Positions 26,486 to 34,938 of a stretch of DNA of 64,000 nucleotides are shown one piece after another. The notes beneath the pieces were generated by a model. The model was not told the DNA's origin, ran no database searches, and saw nothing but the letters and a program-made list of their open reading frames with translations. Position 1 is the stretch's first letter. Each line of letters begins with the position of its first letter. The position numbers and the translations under genes were made by a program. The stretch is from JAAYJR01 sp964545315. Lineage in GTDB: Bacteria > Bacteroidota > Bacteroidia > Bacteroidales > Prolixibacteraceae. The stretch spans positions 1-64,000 of the forward strand of contig CAZJGI010000006.1 of assembly GCA_964545315.1 (NCBI GenBank), written 5' to 3'.

Positions 26486-26667
26486 ATATTATAACATTAA
26501 TAATTTTTGTTGCTTTTAATTTAATACCTTCAGGGCAGCTGTGAAAAAATCCTTTCTTTATGCCCGTCTTTAGAATTGTTATTGTAAGAGAATTCATTAA
26601 TATTAATGTCTTAAGAAAATTATTTATTAAACTGTTTTTGTACCTTTGATAAAAAGGTAGTTTTTAT

Positions 26668-27675
26668 ATGCAGGAAGCGCTTTTTTATGAAAAAACGGGA
26701 CTGGGTGAGGTTGTTTGCAGATTGTGTCCCGCAAATTGCAGGTTAAAACCCGGCCAAACCGGTAATTGCCGTGTCCGTGAAAATATCGGAGGCATCCTTT
26801 ATACACATGTATATGATAAGGTTGCAGCAATAGGAGTTGATCCGGTTGAAAAAAAACCTCTGTATCATTACTATCCCGGGAGAGATATCTTTTCTATAGG
26901 AGAGGTGGGATGTAACATGCATTGCAGCTTCTGTCAAAATCATCATATATCCCAATGTTTTGCCCGTGATTTCAGGGGATTTCATGAAGTTACGGCTCAA
27001 CAAATTGTTGCACAGGCTCTTAGAGGATCAAGTAATATAGGTATTGCATATACTTATAATGAACCTGTTACTTTTTATGAGTTTATGACAGATATCGCAC
27101 AAATTGCTCATTCCAGGGGATTGAAGAATATTGTAGTTACAAATGGTTATATAAACCCGGAGCCTCTTAATGAACTGATCCCTCTGATTGATGCATTCAA
27201 TATTGACATGAAGGCTTTTGATGATTCCTTTTACAGGAAATTGGCACAGGCACGATTGGATCCTGTTCTTGAATCACTTAAAATTATTGCCCGAAGCGGG
27301 AAACATCTGGAAATTACTAATCTTGTAATTACCGGATTAAATGATAGTCCGGAACAGTTTGATGCAATGGTAAAATGGATTTCAGACGAGCTGGGGAAAA
27401 ATATACCACTTCATATTTCCCGTTATTTTCCTCAATATATGCTGGATCTGCCCCCTACATCAGTTGATAAACTTAATCAACTGTTTTTGCATGCAAAAAA
27501 GTACCTGGATCATGTTTATCTGGGTAATGTTTATAACGGACACAGATCATCCACTTATTGCCCGACCTGTGGAGAACTGCTCGTGGAGAGGGAATATTAC
27601 CGGATAAAAATTGTACAGGAAGGATTTAAGGGTTCTTGTATGAATTGCAATACTTCAGCCAATATAATAATGTGA
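26668..27675 (+). CDS. amrS: AmmeMemoRadiSam-type radical SAM enzyme
   Basis: A 335-residue radical SAM protein of the AmrS/PflA-like group. The N-terminal Cys-rich block reads CRLCPANCRLKPGQTGNCRVREN. The iron-sulfur motif CX3CX2C is seen in GCNMHCSFCQN, followed by YTYNEPVTFYEF and, late, HISRYFPQYM. The C-terminus has another zinc-like pair (CPTCGELL, CMNC). In many genomes this enzyme is encoded with Memo and AMMECR1 homologues, but neither is in this window. The reaction of the family is not settled. TACCTTTG at 26641-26648 could be a -7 box, but no TTG sits at the right distance. Confidence 0.9.
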   Translation: MQEALFYEKTGLGEVVCRLCPANCRLKPGQTGNCRVRENIGGILYTHVYDKVAAIGVDPVEKKPLYHYYPGRDIFSIGEVGCNMHCSFCQNHHISQCFARDFRGFHEVTAQQIVAQALRGSSNIGIAYTYNEPVTFYEFMTDIAQIAHSRGLKNIVVTNGYINPEPLNELIPLIDAFNIDMKAFDDSFYRKLAQARLDPVLESLKIIARSGKHLEITNLVITGLNDSPEQFDAMVKWISDELGKNIPLHISRYFPQYMLDLPPTSVDKLNQLFLHAKKYLDHVYLGNVYNGHRSSTYCPTCGELLVEREYYRIKIVQEGFKGSCMNCNTSANIIM

Positions 27676-27683
27676 AACGAGCA

Positions 27684-27701
27684 TCCCGATTAAAATCGGG
27701 A
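27684..27701 (+). terminator. Hairpin after the radical SAM gene
   Basis: TCCCGATT (27684-27691) and AATCGGGA (27694-27701) form a perfect hairpin 8 bp after the amrS stop. There is no T tract, so it may stabilise the 3' end or act as a weak terminator. Confidence 0.45.
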
Positions 27702-27731
27702 CCCGGGAGAATTATTTAAATATATGCGAGT

Positions 27732-27753
27732 TCCCCCGATGGCCATAGGGGGA
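27732..27753. repeat. Second GC-rich hairpin in the amrS-helicase gap
   Basis: TCCCCC (27732-27737) and GGGGGA (27748-27753) flank GATGGCCATA, itself partly palindromic. With the hairpin at 27684 it makes a small structured block between two same-strand genes. Confidence 0.4.
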
Positions 27754-27792
27754 GGCTATACTAAACCTTTAAGAATAAACAATTTTAAGAGT

Positions 27793-27873
27793 ATGAAAAT
27801 ATCAAGAGGATATGGTTTTTTATGTATAGGTTTTTTTATTAATACTATTTTACCATTCTGGCGCAAAATATGA
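27793..27873 (+). CDS. Possible 26-residue leader peptide overlapping the helicase start
   Basis: An ATG at 27793 opens a 26-codon frame (starting MKISRGYGFLCIGFF) whose TGA stop overlaps the helicase ATG as ATGA. The peptide is short, basic at both ends and hydrophobic in the middle. The exact stop-start overlap suggests translational coupling or a leader role, but a frame this short can arise by chance and no homologue is known to me. Confidence 0.3.
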   Translation: MKISRGYGFLCIGFFINTILPFWRKI

Positions 27874-29102
27874 ATTTTAAAGATTTAGGAATACACAAAG
27901 ATATACTGGATTCTATTTCCTATATGGGATTCAGGGATACTACGCTGATTCAGGAACAGACAATTCCCATTATACTTAGTGGAGATGATCTTATTGCATG
28001 TGCACAGACAGGAACCGGCAAAACTGCAGCATATGTGATACCTGTGCTTGATATGATTTCAGGTCAGGCCGGAGGTTATACAAGTACTCTGATTCTGGTA
28101 CCAACCAGGGAACTGGCATTACAAATTGATCAGCAGGTGCAGGGAATGGGATATCATCTGGGAATAAATTCCATTGCTATTTACGGCGGCAGTGCCGGTG
28201 ACGACTGGGGACAACAAAAGACAGCACTGACACAGGGGGCCGATATCGTTATCGCAACCCCCGGTAAACTCATCGCTCATCTTAATATCGGATATGTAAA
28301 ATTTGATAAAATCAAATACCTGATACTCGACGAGGCAGACAGAATGCTTGATATTGGTTTTTACGAAGATATTTTGAAGATCATATCCTATATTTCAAAA
28401 GAGAGGCAAACCCTTATGTTTAGCGCAACCATGGCCCCAAAAATAAGAGCTTTGGCTAATCAAATACTTAAATCACCTAAAGAGATAAATATAGCTATGT
28501 CAAAACCTCCAGAAGGAGTGTTGCAGGCTGTTTATCAATGTTATGACAGACAAAAGATACCCCTGATCAATATGTTGATATCCGGTAAGCCGGAATATAA
28601 AAGTATATTGATTTTTTGCTCTACCAAAAAGAAAGTAGCTGACCTGACAAAATCTCTGCAAAAGGATAATCCCGATACAGAATCTATATCATCCGACCTT
28701 GATCAGCCCAATAGAGAAAGAGTATTACAAAGGTTCAAGGCTATGCAGACAAGAATATTGGTGGCTACTGATGTTTTGAGCAGGGGCATTGATATTAAGG
28801 GAATTGACCTTGTAATAAATTTTGACGTCCCTGTCGATGCTGAAGATTATGTACATCGTGTTGGAAGAACAGCTCGTGCCGACGCCACCGGAGTTGCTCT
28901 TACACTGGTGAATGAAAAAGAGATGGAGAAATTTGTGAGCATTGAAAATCTCATTGAAAAAGAAATATTTAAACTTCCTGTACCTTTTGAATTGGGCGAA
29001 ACCCCTGTGTGGAAGACTCCTCAGCTGAGGAAGGGGAAGAAAGGTAAAGGACAGGATAAGAAAAATATGAACCGCAATACGCATAAAAAATACCGGAATT
29101 AG
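27870..29102 (+). CDS. DEAD-box ATP-dependent RNA helicase
   Basis: A 410-residue helicase with both RecA-like domains and no large extra domain. In order: Q motif (TLIQEQTIPII), motif I AQTGTGKT, Ia PTRELALQ, motif II DEAD in LILDEADRML, motif III SAT, and motif VI HRVGRTAR. The C-terminus is a short lysine-rich tail (KKGKGQDKKN) that can bind RNA non-specifically, like RhlE-type enzymes. It probably acts in ribosome assembly or RNA turnover. Its ATG overlaps the stop of a 26-residue leader frame. Confidence 0.94.
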   Translation: MNFKDLGIHKDILDSISYMGFRDTTLIQEQTIPIILSGDDLIACAQTGTGKTAAYVIPVLDMISGQAGGYTSTLILVPTRELALQIDQQVQGMGYHLGINSIAIYGGSAGDDWGQQKTALTQGADIVIATPGKLIAHLNIGYVKFDKIKYLILDEADRMLDIGFYEDILKIISYISKERQTLMFSATMAPKIRALANQILKSPKEINIAMSKPPEGVLQAVYQCYDRQKIPLINMLISGKPEYKSILIFCSTKKKVADLTKSLQKDNPDTESISSDLDQPNRERVLQRFKAMQTRILVATDVLSRGIDIKGIDLVINFDVPVDAEDYVHRVGRTARADATGVALTLVNEKEMEKFVSIENLIEKEIFKLPVPFELGETPVWKTPQLRKGKKGKGQDKKNMNRNTHKKYRN

Positions 29103-29239
29103 ATATAACTATAGAGGAGAATTGAATATGGACAGGCATAACCCATGTTTCCATAAATGCTTTTTTGTATATTAGATGCAAAATATATCTGTATTTTTTA
29201 ATATTTTAATTGATATTTCGAAGGTAATAATTCAGAATA

Positions 29240-30412
29240 ATGTTTAGCTTAATATTAATATTGTCCCTTTCACTATTCATTAATTATAGCTGTGTAGGAG
29301 AAGAAAATAACAGGATAATAACCGGCGCGGAACAAATTGAAAAGTATTTGCCTTTTGTTCAGAATAAAAAAGTAGGTCTGGTTATTAATAATACATCAAA
29401 GGCAGGTCAGGTCCACTTGGTCGACTTGTTAATAAGCAGGAATGTTAATGTAACGGTAATTTTTGCTCCTGAACATGGTTTCAGGGGAGAAGCAGAGGCC
29501 GGTGAAACAATTAATGACAGAGTTGATAATAAAACCGGAATAAGTATCATTTCCCTTTATGGAAATAATAAGAAACCTACACCCGGCCAATTGGCTGAAG
29601 CGGATATTTTGATTTTTGATATTCAGGACGTAGGATGCCGGTTTTATACATATATATCTACATTGCATTATGTGATCGAAGCATGTGCGGAAAACGGAAA
29701 ACCTCTCATTATATTGGACAGGCCTAATCCAAATGGTGATTACATTGCCGGGCCGGTACTCGACAAGAAGTTTTCTTCATTTGTCGGGATGGACCCTATA
29801 CCTGTTGTTCATGGGTGCACAGTTGGAGAGTTGGCTCTTATGATTAATGGTGAGCGGTGGCATAAAGCATCACGTGATTGTGAAATTATGGTTATACCCG
29901 TTGAGGGCTATTCTCATTCCTCACGTTATTCTTTGCCGGTAAAACCCTCACCGAATTTGCCAAATGACCTGGCCGTAAGATTATACCCTTCATTATGTTT
30001 TTTTGAAGCCACGAGTGTTAGTATTGGAAGAGGAACAGAGTTCCCTTTTCAAGTCATTGGCGGGACTGAGCCTTCACTGGGTGATTTCACGTTTACCCCG
30101 GTAAGTATTCCCGGAGTGGCTGCTAATCCATTGAATGAAGGAGTCATGTGTTATGGGATGGATCTGCGCCAAATGGAGGAAGTTCCTCGTTTTACTCTTA
30201 AATTTTTTTTGGATTTTTATAATAAATATGAAAATGAAAAGGATTATCTGATAAGAGAAAATTGGTTTAACCTTCTTGCTGGTAATGATAATTTAATTTG
30301 GAAAATAAGGCAGGGATACTCAGAAAACGAAATAATTGATTCATGGAAACCTGAATTGAATAATTATAAACAATTGAGGAAAAGATATTTGTTATATCCC
30401 GATTTTGAGTAA
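29240..30412 (+). CDS. namZ: Exo-beta-N-acetylmuramidase (NamZ/DUF1343, GH171-like)
   Basis: A 390-residue exported protein with a signal sequence and a lipobox-like Cys early on (SLFINYSC). The DUF1343 family is recognised from LVINNTSK, PEHGFRGEAEAGE, DIQDVGCRFYTYISTLHYV, ILDRPNPNG, PSPNLPN and GRGTEFPFQVIG. NamZ of Bacillus subtilis removes terminal MurNAc from peptidoglycan fragments and works with NagZ and AmiE. Here a NagZ-AmiE-like fusion lies 4 kb upstream on the same strand, which supports a joint role in cell-wall fragment breakdown. Catalytic residues were not assigned individually. Confidence 0.88.
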   Translation: MFSLILILSLSLFINYSCVGEENNRIITGAEQIEKYLPFVQNKKVGLVINNTSKAGQVHLVDLLISRNVNVTVIFAPEHGFRGEAEAGETINDRVDNKTGISIISLYGNNKKPTPGQLAEADILIFDIQDVGCRFYTYISTLHYVIEACAENGKPLIILDRPNPNGDYIAGPVLDKKFSSFVGMDPIPVVHGCTVGELALMINGERWHKASRDCEIMVIPVEGYSHSSRYSLPVKPSPNLPNDLAVRLYPSLCFFEATSVSIGRGTEFPFQVIGGTEPSLGDFTFTPVSIPGVAANPLNEGVMCYGMDLRQMEEVPRFTLKFFLDFYNKYENEKDYLIRENWFNLLAGNDNLIWKIRQGYSENEIIDSWKPELNNYKQLRKRYLLYPDFE

Positions 30413-30526
30413 GTAATTTTTCTTGTATAATAGTTGCAAAAAAATGTTAAAAATTGTAAATTGATTTTATATATTTGTAATAATAACAGCAGTGAAGTTT
30501 CGTTAATGATATAAAATATCCGGAAA

Positions 30527-31975
30527 TTGGCGAAGATTCTACTTAAAATAGTGGTTATAATAACTTTATGCGTTTCACTCTTTTCATGTGAAGACGAAGG
30601 GTATCTTAATTCACCTGATGCGCGTCTGCTTTTTTCCAGAGATACGGTTATGTTCGATACTATCTTCACAACTATTGGATCAACTACTCAGCATTTTAAA
30701 GTATACAATCCTTACGACGAGGATATACTCATTTCCAATATTCGCTTGTCAAGTGGTAATTTTTCAAACTTCAGGGTTAATATCAGCGGAGATAAAAATG
30801 AAACTGATGAAATTACACTTCCTGCTCATGACAGTATTTTTATTTTTGTTGAAGTTACAATAGATCCGAATGGTCAGAACATGCCAATGGTTGTTCAGGA
30901 TTCGATTGAATTTATTACGAATTACAATTTCCAGACTGTTAAACTTATAGCCTACGGACAAGATTTTAAATTAATAAAAAGCGGAAATATTACACATACC
31001 ACCTGGACATCAGAGAAACCCTATCTGGTTTACGGTTATGCTTTTGTTGACAGTACCTCTACATTATCTGTCGAATCAGGCACCCGGATTTATTTCCATA
31101 AGCACTCCGGGCTATATGTGAAAGGTAATATCGTAGCAGAAGGAACTTTTGAAAATCCTATACTTTTTTTGTCTGACAGGTTGGAATCCAGTTATAAAAA
31201 TATCCCTGACCAATGGGACGGGATAATACTTGAATCAGGAAGCCATGATAATGTAATGAATTATGTGACAATAAAAAATGCTAATATAGGCCTGCAAGTG
31301 GGTACAATCGAACATGACGGCTTTGCCAGTCTGCAAATAACAAATTCAAGAATTGAGAATATGGCATATGCCGGTCTCTTTGCATTAAAATCAAAAATTT
31401 TCGGGTACAATAATTTAATAGCAAACTGCGGTTTTTACGCAACTGCCTTCCTCGCGGGTGGAGAATACGAATTCTATCATACAACTATCGCCAATTATTG
31501 GGGAAACTACTCTCCCAAAGCCAGAGCTTCATCATCTGTTATAATATCCAATTTTTTGCCGGTTAAAAAGTCTGATGGTTCTACTGTTATTTTTAACGGA
31601 GACCTGGAAAAAGCATTTTTTGGTAATAGCATTATTTACGGTAATTATCACAATGAAATTGAGTTTGGCAACAACGAGGAAAATACTTTTAATTTTGTTT
31701 TTGATCATTGCATTATCCAGGTTCCCGATACTGTAGATTTATCTGATAAAAATCATTACAAAAATGTCTGGAGAGGTAATAAATATGATCCTAAATTTAT
31801 AGATCCTTTTGAAGATTATGATTATGCACTCGACACTTTATCTGCCGCTAAAGACATTGGTAATTCCGTTTTTGCCAAAAGATTCCCCATGGATATACTT
31901 AACAGGGACAGGCTGGCAGATGACGGGCCTGACCTGGGCGCTTTTGAAAGAATAGAAAAAAAGAAAAAGAATTAA
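30527..31975 (+). CDS. Right-handed beta-helix repeat lipoprotein
   Basis: A 482-residue secreted lipoprotein. A TTG start is needed: no ATG gives the signal MAKILLKIVVIITLCVSLFSC (lipobox Cys21). Residues about 35-130 look like an Ig-like/choice-of-anchor domain (FKVYNPYDEDILISNIRLSSG, DSIFIFVEVTIDPNG). From about 160 to 450 there are parallel beta-helix coils with many Asn and Gly (SGTRIYFHKHSGLYVKGNIVAEGTFENP, NYVTIKNANIGLQVG), ending in DILNRDRLADDGPDLGAFER. That ending is a motif of Bacteroidota polysaccharide-binding or -cleaving beta-helix proteins. I cannot tell enzyme from binder. It runs directly into the nuclease gene. Confidence 0.8.
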   Translation: MAKILLKIVVIITLCVSLFSCEDEGYLNSPDARLLFSRDTVMFDTIFTTIGSTTQHFKVYNPYDEDILISNIRLSSGNFSNFRVNISGDKNETDEITLPAHDSIFIFVEVTIDPNGQNMPMVVQDSIEFITNYNFQTVKLIAYGQDFKLIKSGNITHTTWTSEKPYLVYGYAFVDSTSTLSVESGTRIYFHKHSGLYVKGNIVAEGTFENPILFLSDRLESSYKNIPDQWDGIILESGSHDNVMNYVTIKNANIGLQVGTIEHDGFASLQITNSRIENMAYAGLFALKSKIFGYNNLIANCGFYATAFLAGGEYEFYHTTIANYWGNYSPKARASSSVIISNFLPVKKSDGSTVIFNGDLEKAFFGNSIIYGNYHNEIEFGNNEENTFNFVFDHCIIQVPDTVDLSDKNHYKNVWRGNKYDPKFIDPFEDYDYALDTLSAAKDIGNSVFAKRFPMDILNRDRLADDGPDLGAFERIEKKKKN

Positions 31976-32999
31976 ATACTTACCCCTATATCTGTTTTTT
32001 TTATTATTGTCTGAAGGCTCTTCCCCCCAAACCCCTCAGGATGACTATTATGTCATGTTTTATAATGTTGAAAATTTTTTCGATACATTCGATGATCCGG
32101 ACAAGGATGATGATGAATTTACTCCCAACGGAGCAAGAAGATGGACTTCAGGACGGTTTAAAAATAAAATTGTCAATCTGTCTAAAGTTGTTCTGAACAT
32201 TTCAGGCTGGAATCCGCCGGCGATAATAGCTCTGTGTGAAGCAGAAAACAGATATGTGCTTGAAAAGCTACTGGGTAATTCTCCCCTGAAAGTTTTTAAT
32301 TATGACATAATTCATAAAAATTCACCTGATACCAGGGGAATTGATGTGGCATTTTTATATGACACCAGGATATTTTATCCTTTGAATTATCAATTTATCC
32401 CTTTGATTGATGAAAATGATGAAGTAATAAATTCAAGGGAGATATTATATGTTTCAGGGATTTTTGACAACCTGGACACAATTCATTTTTATATTAATCA
32501 TTGGCCCTCCAGATATTCAGGATTGCTGGAAAGCAGGGAGTTAAGAATATTAGCGGCAAAAATTTTGAAATCTCATATTGAAGGTATCTTTAGTAAATAT
32601 GTAAATCCCAAAGTAATCATATTGGGTGACTTTAATGACAGTCCCGGGGATGAAAGTATTTCCGCATATCTGAGGGCAAAAAGAGCAACCGGCCGGTTTG
32701 AACCGGAAAGTATATATAATTTGTCAGCCGGTTGGATTGACAGCGACAGGGGAACGATCAGGTACAGGTCACAATGGTCTGTTTTTGATCAGATAATGGT
32801 TACCGGTAATCTTCTTGACAGAAAGGCGGGGTTATACACTGATGAGAAGTTTGCCTTAATTGCTGACTTGCCGTTTTTGCTGGAAGCAGATGAACGATAT
32901 GGAGGATTAAGACTGAAAAGGACATATCACGGATACTCATATAAGGGTGGATTCAGCGATCATCTGCCAGTATTGCTTCAACTCAGACCTTGCCCGTGA
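31971..32999 (+). CDS. Exported endonuclease/exonuclease/phosphatase-family protein (non-canonical start)
   Basis: The EEP fold is clear: FYNVENFFD, ALCEAENR (metal-binding Glu), GDFNDSP and SDHLPVLLQL give the usual catalytic residues for a Mg-dependent phosphodiesterase or nuclease. The first standard start in frame is a TTG at 32007, which would leave a truncated 330-residue protein. The frame is open back to 31956 and encodes a signal-peptide-like stretch (KRIKYLPLYLFFLLLSEG). No ATG, GTG or TTG precedes it, so I place the start at the ATT at 31971, overlapping the previous stop by 5 bp. A sequence error in the A-rich region just upstream is an alternative. Its 3' end overlaps the cca-like gene on the other strand by 22 bp. 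Confidence 0.8.
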   Translation: MKYLPLYLFFLLLSEGSSPQTPQDDYYVMFYNVENFFDTFDDPDKDDDEFTPNGARRWTSGRFKNKIVNLSKVVLNISGWNPPAIIALCEAENRYVLEKLLGNSPLKVFNYDIIHKNSPDTRGIDVAFLYDTRIFYPLNYQFIPLIDENDEVINSREILYVSGIFDNLDTIHFYINHWPSRYSGLLESRELRILAAKILKSHIEGIFSKYVNPKVIILGDFNDSPGDESISAYLRAKRATGRFEPESIYNLSAGWIDSDRGTIRYRSQWSVFDQIMVTGNLLDRKAGLYTDEKFALIADLPFLLEADERYGGLRLKRTYHGYSYKGGFSDHLPVLLQLRPCP

Positions 33000-34405
33000 G
33001 CAATTTTTAATCCCAGCTCTTCGCCTTTTTGAAGCATAAAGGAGTATGCTTCATCGAAATTATTCCCAATTTCTCCGTCAAGGATTGCTTCCTTAATAGC
33101 ATTTTTGATGATACCTACCTCTCTGCATGGGGCTAGATTGAAAATTTTCATGATCATCTCTCCTGAGACAGGCGGCTGAAAATTTCTTAATGCATCCTTA
33201 CTCTCAATCTCCTTAAGTTTTGTGCGTACTATTTGAAAATTCTTTAAATAACGTTTTACCTTTTCAGGATTTTTTGATGTTATATCAGCTTCACAGAGTA
33301 ACATCAGGTCGTCGATATCTTCACCGGCTTCAAACAGAAGGCGTCTGACTGCAGAATCAGTAACTTCCTCTTCAGAGAGTATTATTGGCCTCATATGTAG
33401 CTTGACGATTTTCTGAACATACTTCATCTTTTCATTCATGGGGAGTTTCATTTTTCTGAAAATCCCGGGAACCATTTTTGCTCCTGTAAAGTTGTGTGAA
33501 TGAAAAGTCCATCCTTGTCCCGCCAGAAATTTTTTTGTGACAGGCTTTGCAATATCATGCAGAAGTGCTGACCAACGCAGCCATAGATTTTCAGAATTAC
33601 CAGCCAAAGTATCCAATACCTCCAGGGTGTGGTAAAAATTATCTTTGTGGCCAATACCATTAACCAAATCAACTCCCTTGAGATTAGACAGTTCAGAAAA
33701 AATGATCTGAAGTAATCCGGTTTCTTCAAGCAATTTAAATCCTATTGATGGTTTTTTTGCCATAATTATCTTATGGAGCTCATCAGTTATTCGTTCGGCA
33801 GATACAATATGTATTCTTTGTTTATTGGCAGCTATTGCCTGTAATGTTCCTGCTTCGATTTCAAAATTCAATTGTGTAGAAAAGCGGATCGCCCTTAGCA
33901 TCCTTAAAGGATCATCAGAAAATGTTTCATCAGGATTCAGGGGAGTTTTTATGATTCTGTTTTTTAGATCATTAATACCGTTAAAGGGATCTGTCAAAAT
34001 ACCAAAATTGTGCTTGTTAAGTCCAAGGGCCATGGCATTTATTGTAAAATCCCTGCGGTTCTGGTCATCCTCAAGGGAGCCATTCTCTACAATCGGTTTT
34101 CGTGAATGGCTGCGATAGGATTCTTTTCGGGCACCAACAAATTCAATCTCAAAATTTCTGTATTTTAACTGGGCTGTTCCAAAATTTCTGAAATAATTGA
34201 CCTTTGGCTGAGGCTTTATAAGTTTGGCTACTTGCCCTGCAAGTTCAATGCCGCTTCCTATTGTTACAATATCAATATCTTTTGATGGCCTGTTAAGTAA
34301 CATGTCACGGACATAACCTCCAATGACATAAGTGTCCTGTTCCAATTCTTCTGCTGCCCTGGATATATGCTCAAATATCTTATGTTTTAACTTAATGTCC
34401 ATCAT
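32978..34405 (-). CDS. cca: CCA-adding-type tRNA nucleotidyltransferase with HD domain
   Basis: A 475-residue class II nucleotidyltransferase. The N-terminal polymerase core has GGYVRDMLLNRP followed by DIDIV (the DxD metal site). RRDFTINAMAL and DPLRMLRAIRF are the nucleotide-recognition helices. A C-terminal HD phosphohydrolase-type domain follows (LLHDIAKP). It should add or repair the CCA 3' end of tRNA; poly(A) polymerase is the main alternative in this family. I chose the ATG at 34405 over the longer frame at 34450 because the upstream residues are not conserved. TAATTTTG on the minus strand at 34448-34455 could be its -7 box. The 3' end overlaps the nuclease gene by 22 bp. Confidence 0.9.
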   Translation of the reverse strand: MMDIKLKHKIFEHISRAAEELEQDTYVIGGYVRDMLLNRPSKDIDIVTIGSGIELAGQVAKLIKPQPKVNYFRNFGTAQLKYRNFEIEFVGARKESYRSHSRKPIVENGSLEDDQNRRDFTINAMALGLNKHNFGILTDPFNGINDLKNRIIKTPLNPDETFSDDPLRMLRAIRFSTQLNFEIEAGTLQAIAANKQRIHIVSAERITDELHKIIMAKKPSIGFKLLEETGLLQIIFSELSNLKGVDLVNGIGHKDNFYHTLEVLDTLAGNSENLWLRWSALLHDIAKPVTKKFLAGQGWTFHSHNFTGAKMVPGIFRKMKLPMNEKMKYVQKIVKLHMRPIILSEEEVTDSAVRRLLFEAGEDIDDLMLLCEADITSKNPEKVKRYLKNFQIVRTKLKEIESKDALRNFQPPVSGEMIMKIFNLAPCREVGIIKNAIKEAILDGEIGNNFDEAYSFMLQKGEELGLKIAHGQGLS

Positions 34406-34566
34406 CAGGAAAAAATCTTTTATATGACAATTCTGGTAAAATTGTGACAAAATTACAATATTTTGAGTTATTACAGGGTTTATTAATGATTTGAATAAAA
34501 TTGGTATTAAATTTGAATTATAACATCTATTATTATAGATATGTATATAAATTTAAACAGATTGAC

Positions 34567-34938
34567 ATGTTGGAATATTTAACAAAAGAGACTTTTAAGG
34601 AAAAGGTTTTTAACTGGGAAGTTAACAAAGATTGGAAATATGAAGGTACAGTTCCTTGTTTAATAGATTTTTACGCTGACTGGTGTGGTCCATGTAAGAT
34701 GGTTGCACCTGTACTTGAGGAGCTGCAGACAGAATATGGTGACAAGCTTATTATTTACAAAGTTGATACTGAGCAGGAGCGGGAATTAGCCGGAATGTTT
34801 GGTATACAAAGTATACCTTCATTATTATTTGTGCCTGTTGACGGTCAGCCCCAGATGGCTATGGGTGCTTTGCCCAAGGCTACTTTTGAGAAGGCAATAT
34901 CAGATGTTCTAAAGGTAGAAAAACCGTTGGCTAACTAA
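34567..34938 (+). CDS. trxA: Thioredoxin
   Basis: A 123-residue cytoplasmic thioredoxin. The redox site WCGPC (Cys40 and Cys43) is in FYADWCGPCKMVAP, and the cis-proline loop appears as GIQSIPSLLFV. The segment before the active site is slightly longer than in classical TrxA (NWEVNKDWKYEGTVP), a form common in Bacteroidota. The start ATG at 34567 is preferred to the frame's earlier start at 34501. TAAATTTG at 34508-34515 resembles a -7 box, without a clear -33. The stop overlaps the murF stop by 4 bp on the other strand. Confidence 0.95.
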   Translation: MLEYLTKETFKEKVFNWEVNKDWKYEGTVPCLIDFYADWCGPCKMVAPVLEELQTEYGDKLIIYKVDTEQERELAGMFGIQSIPSLLFVPVDGQPQMAMGALPKATFEKAISDVLKVEKPLAN

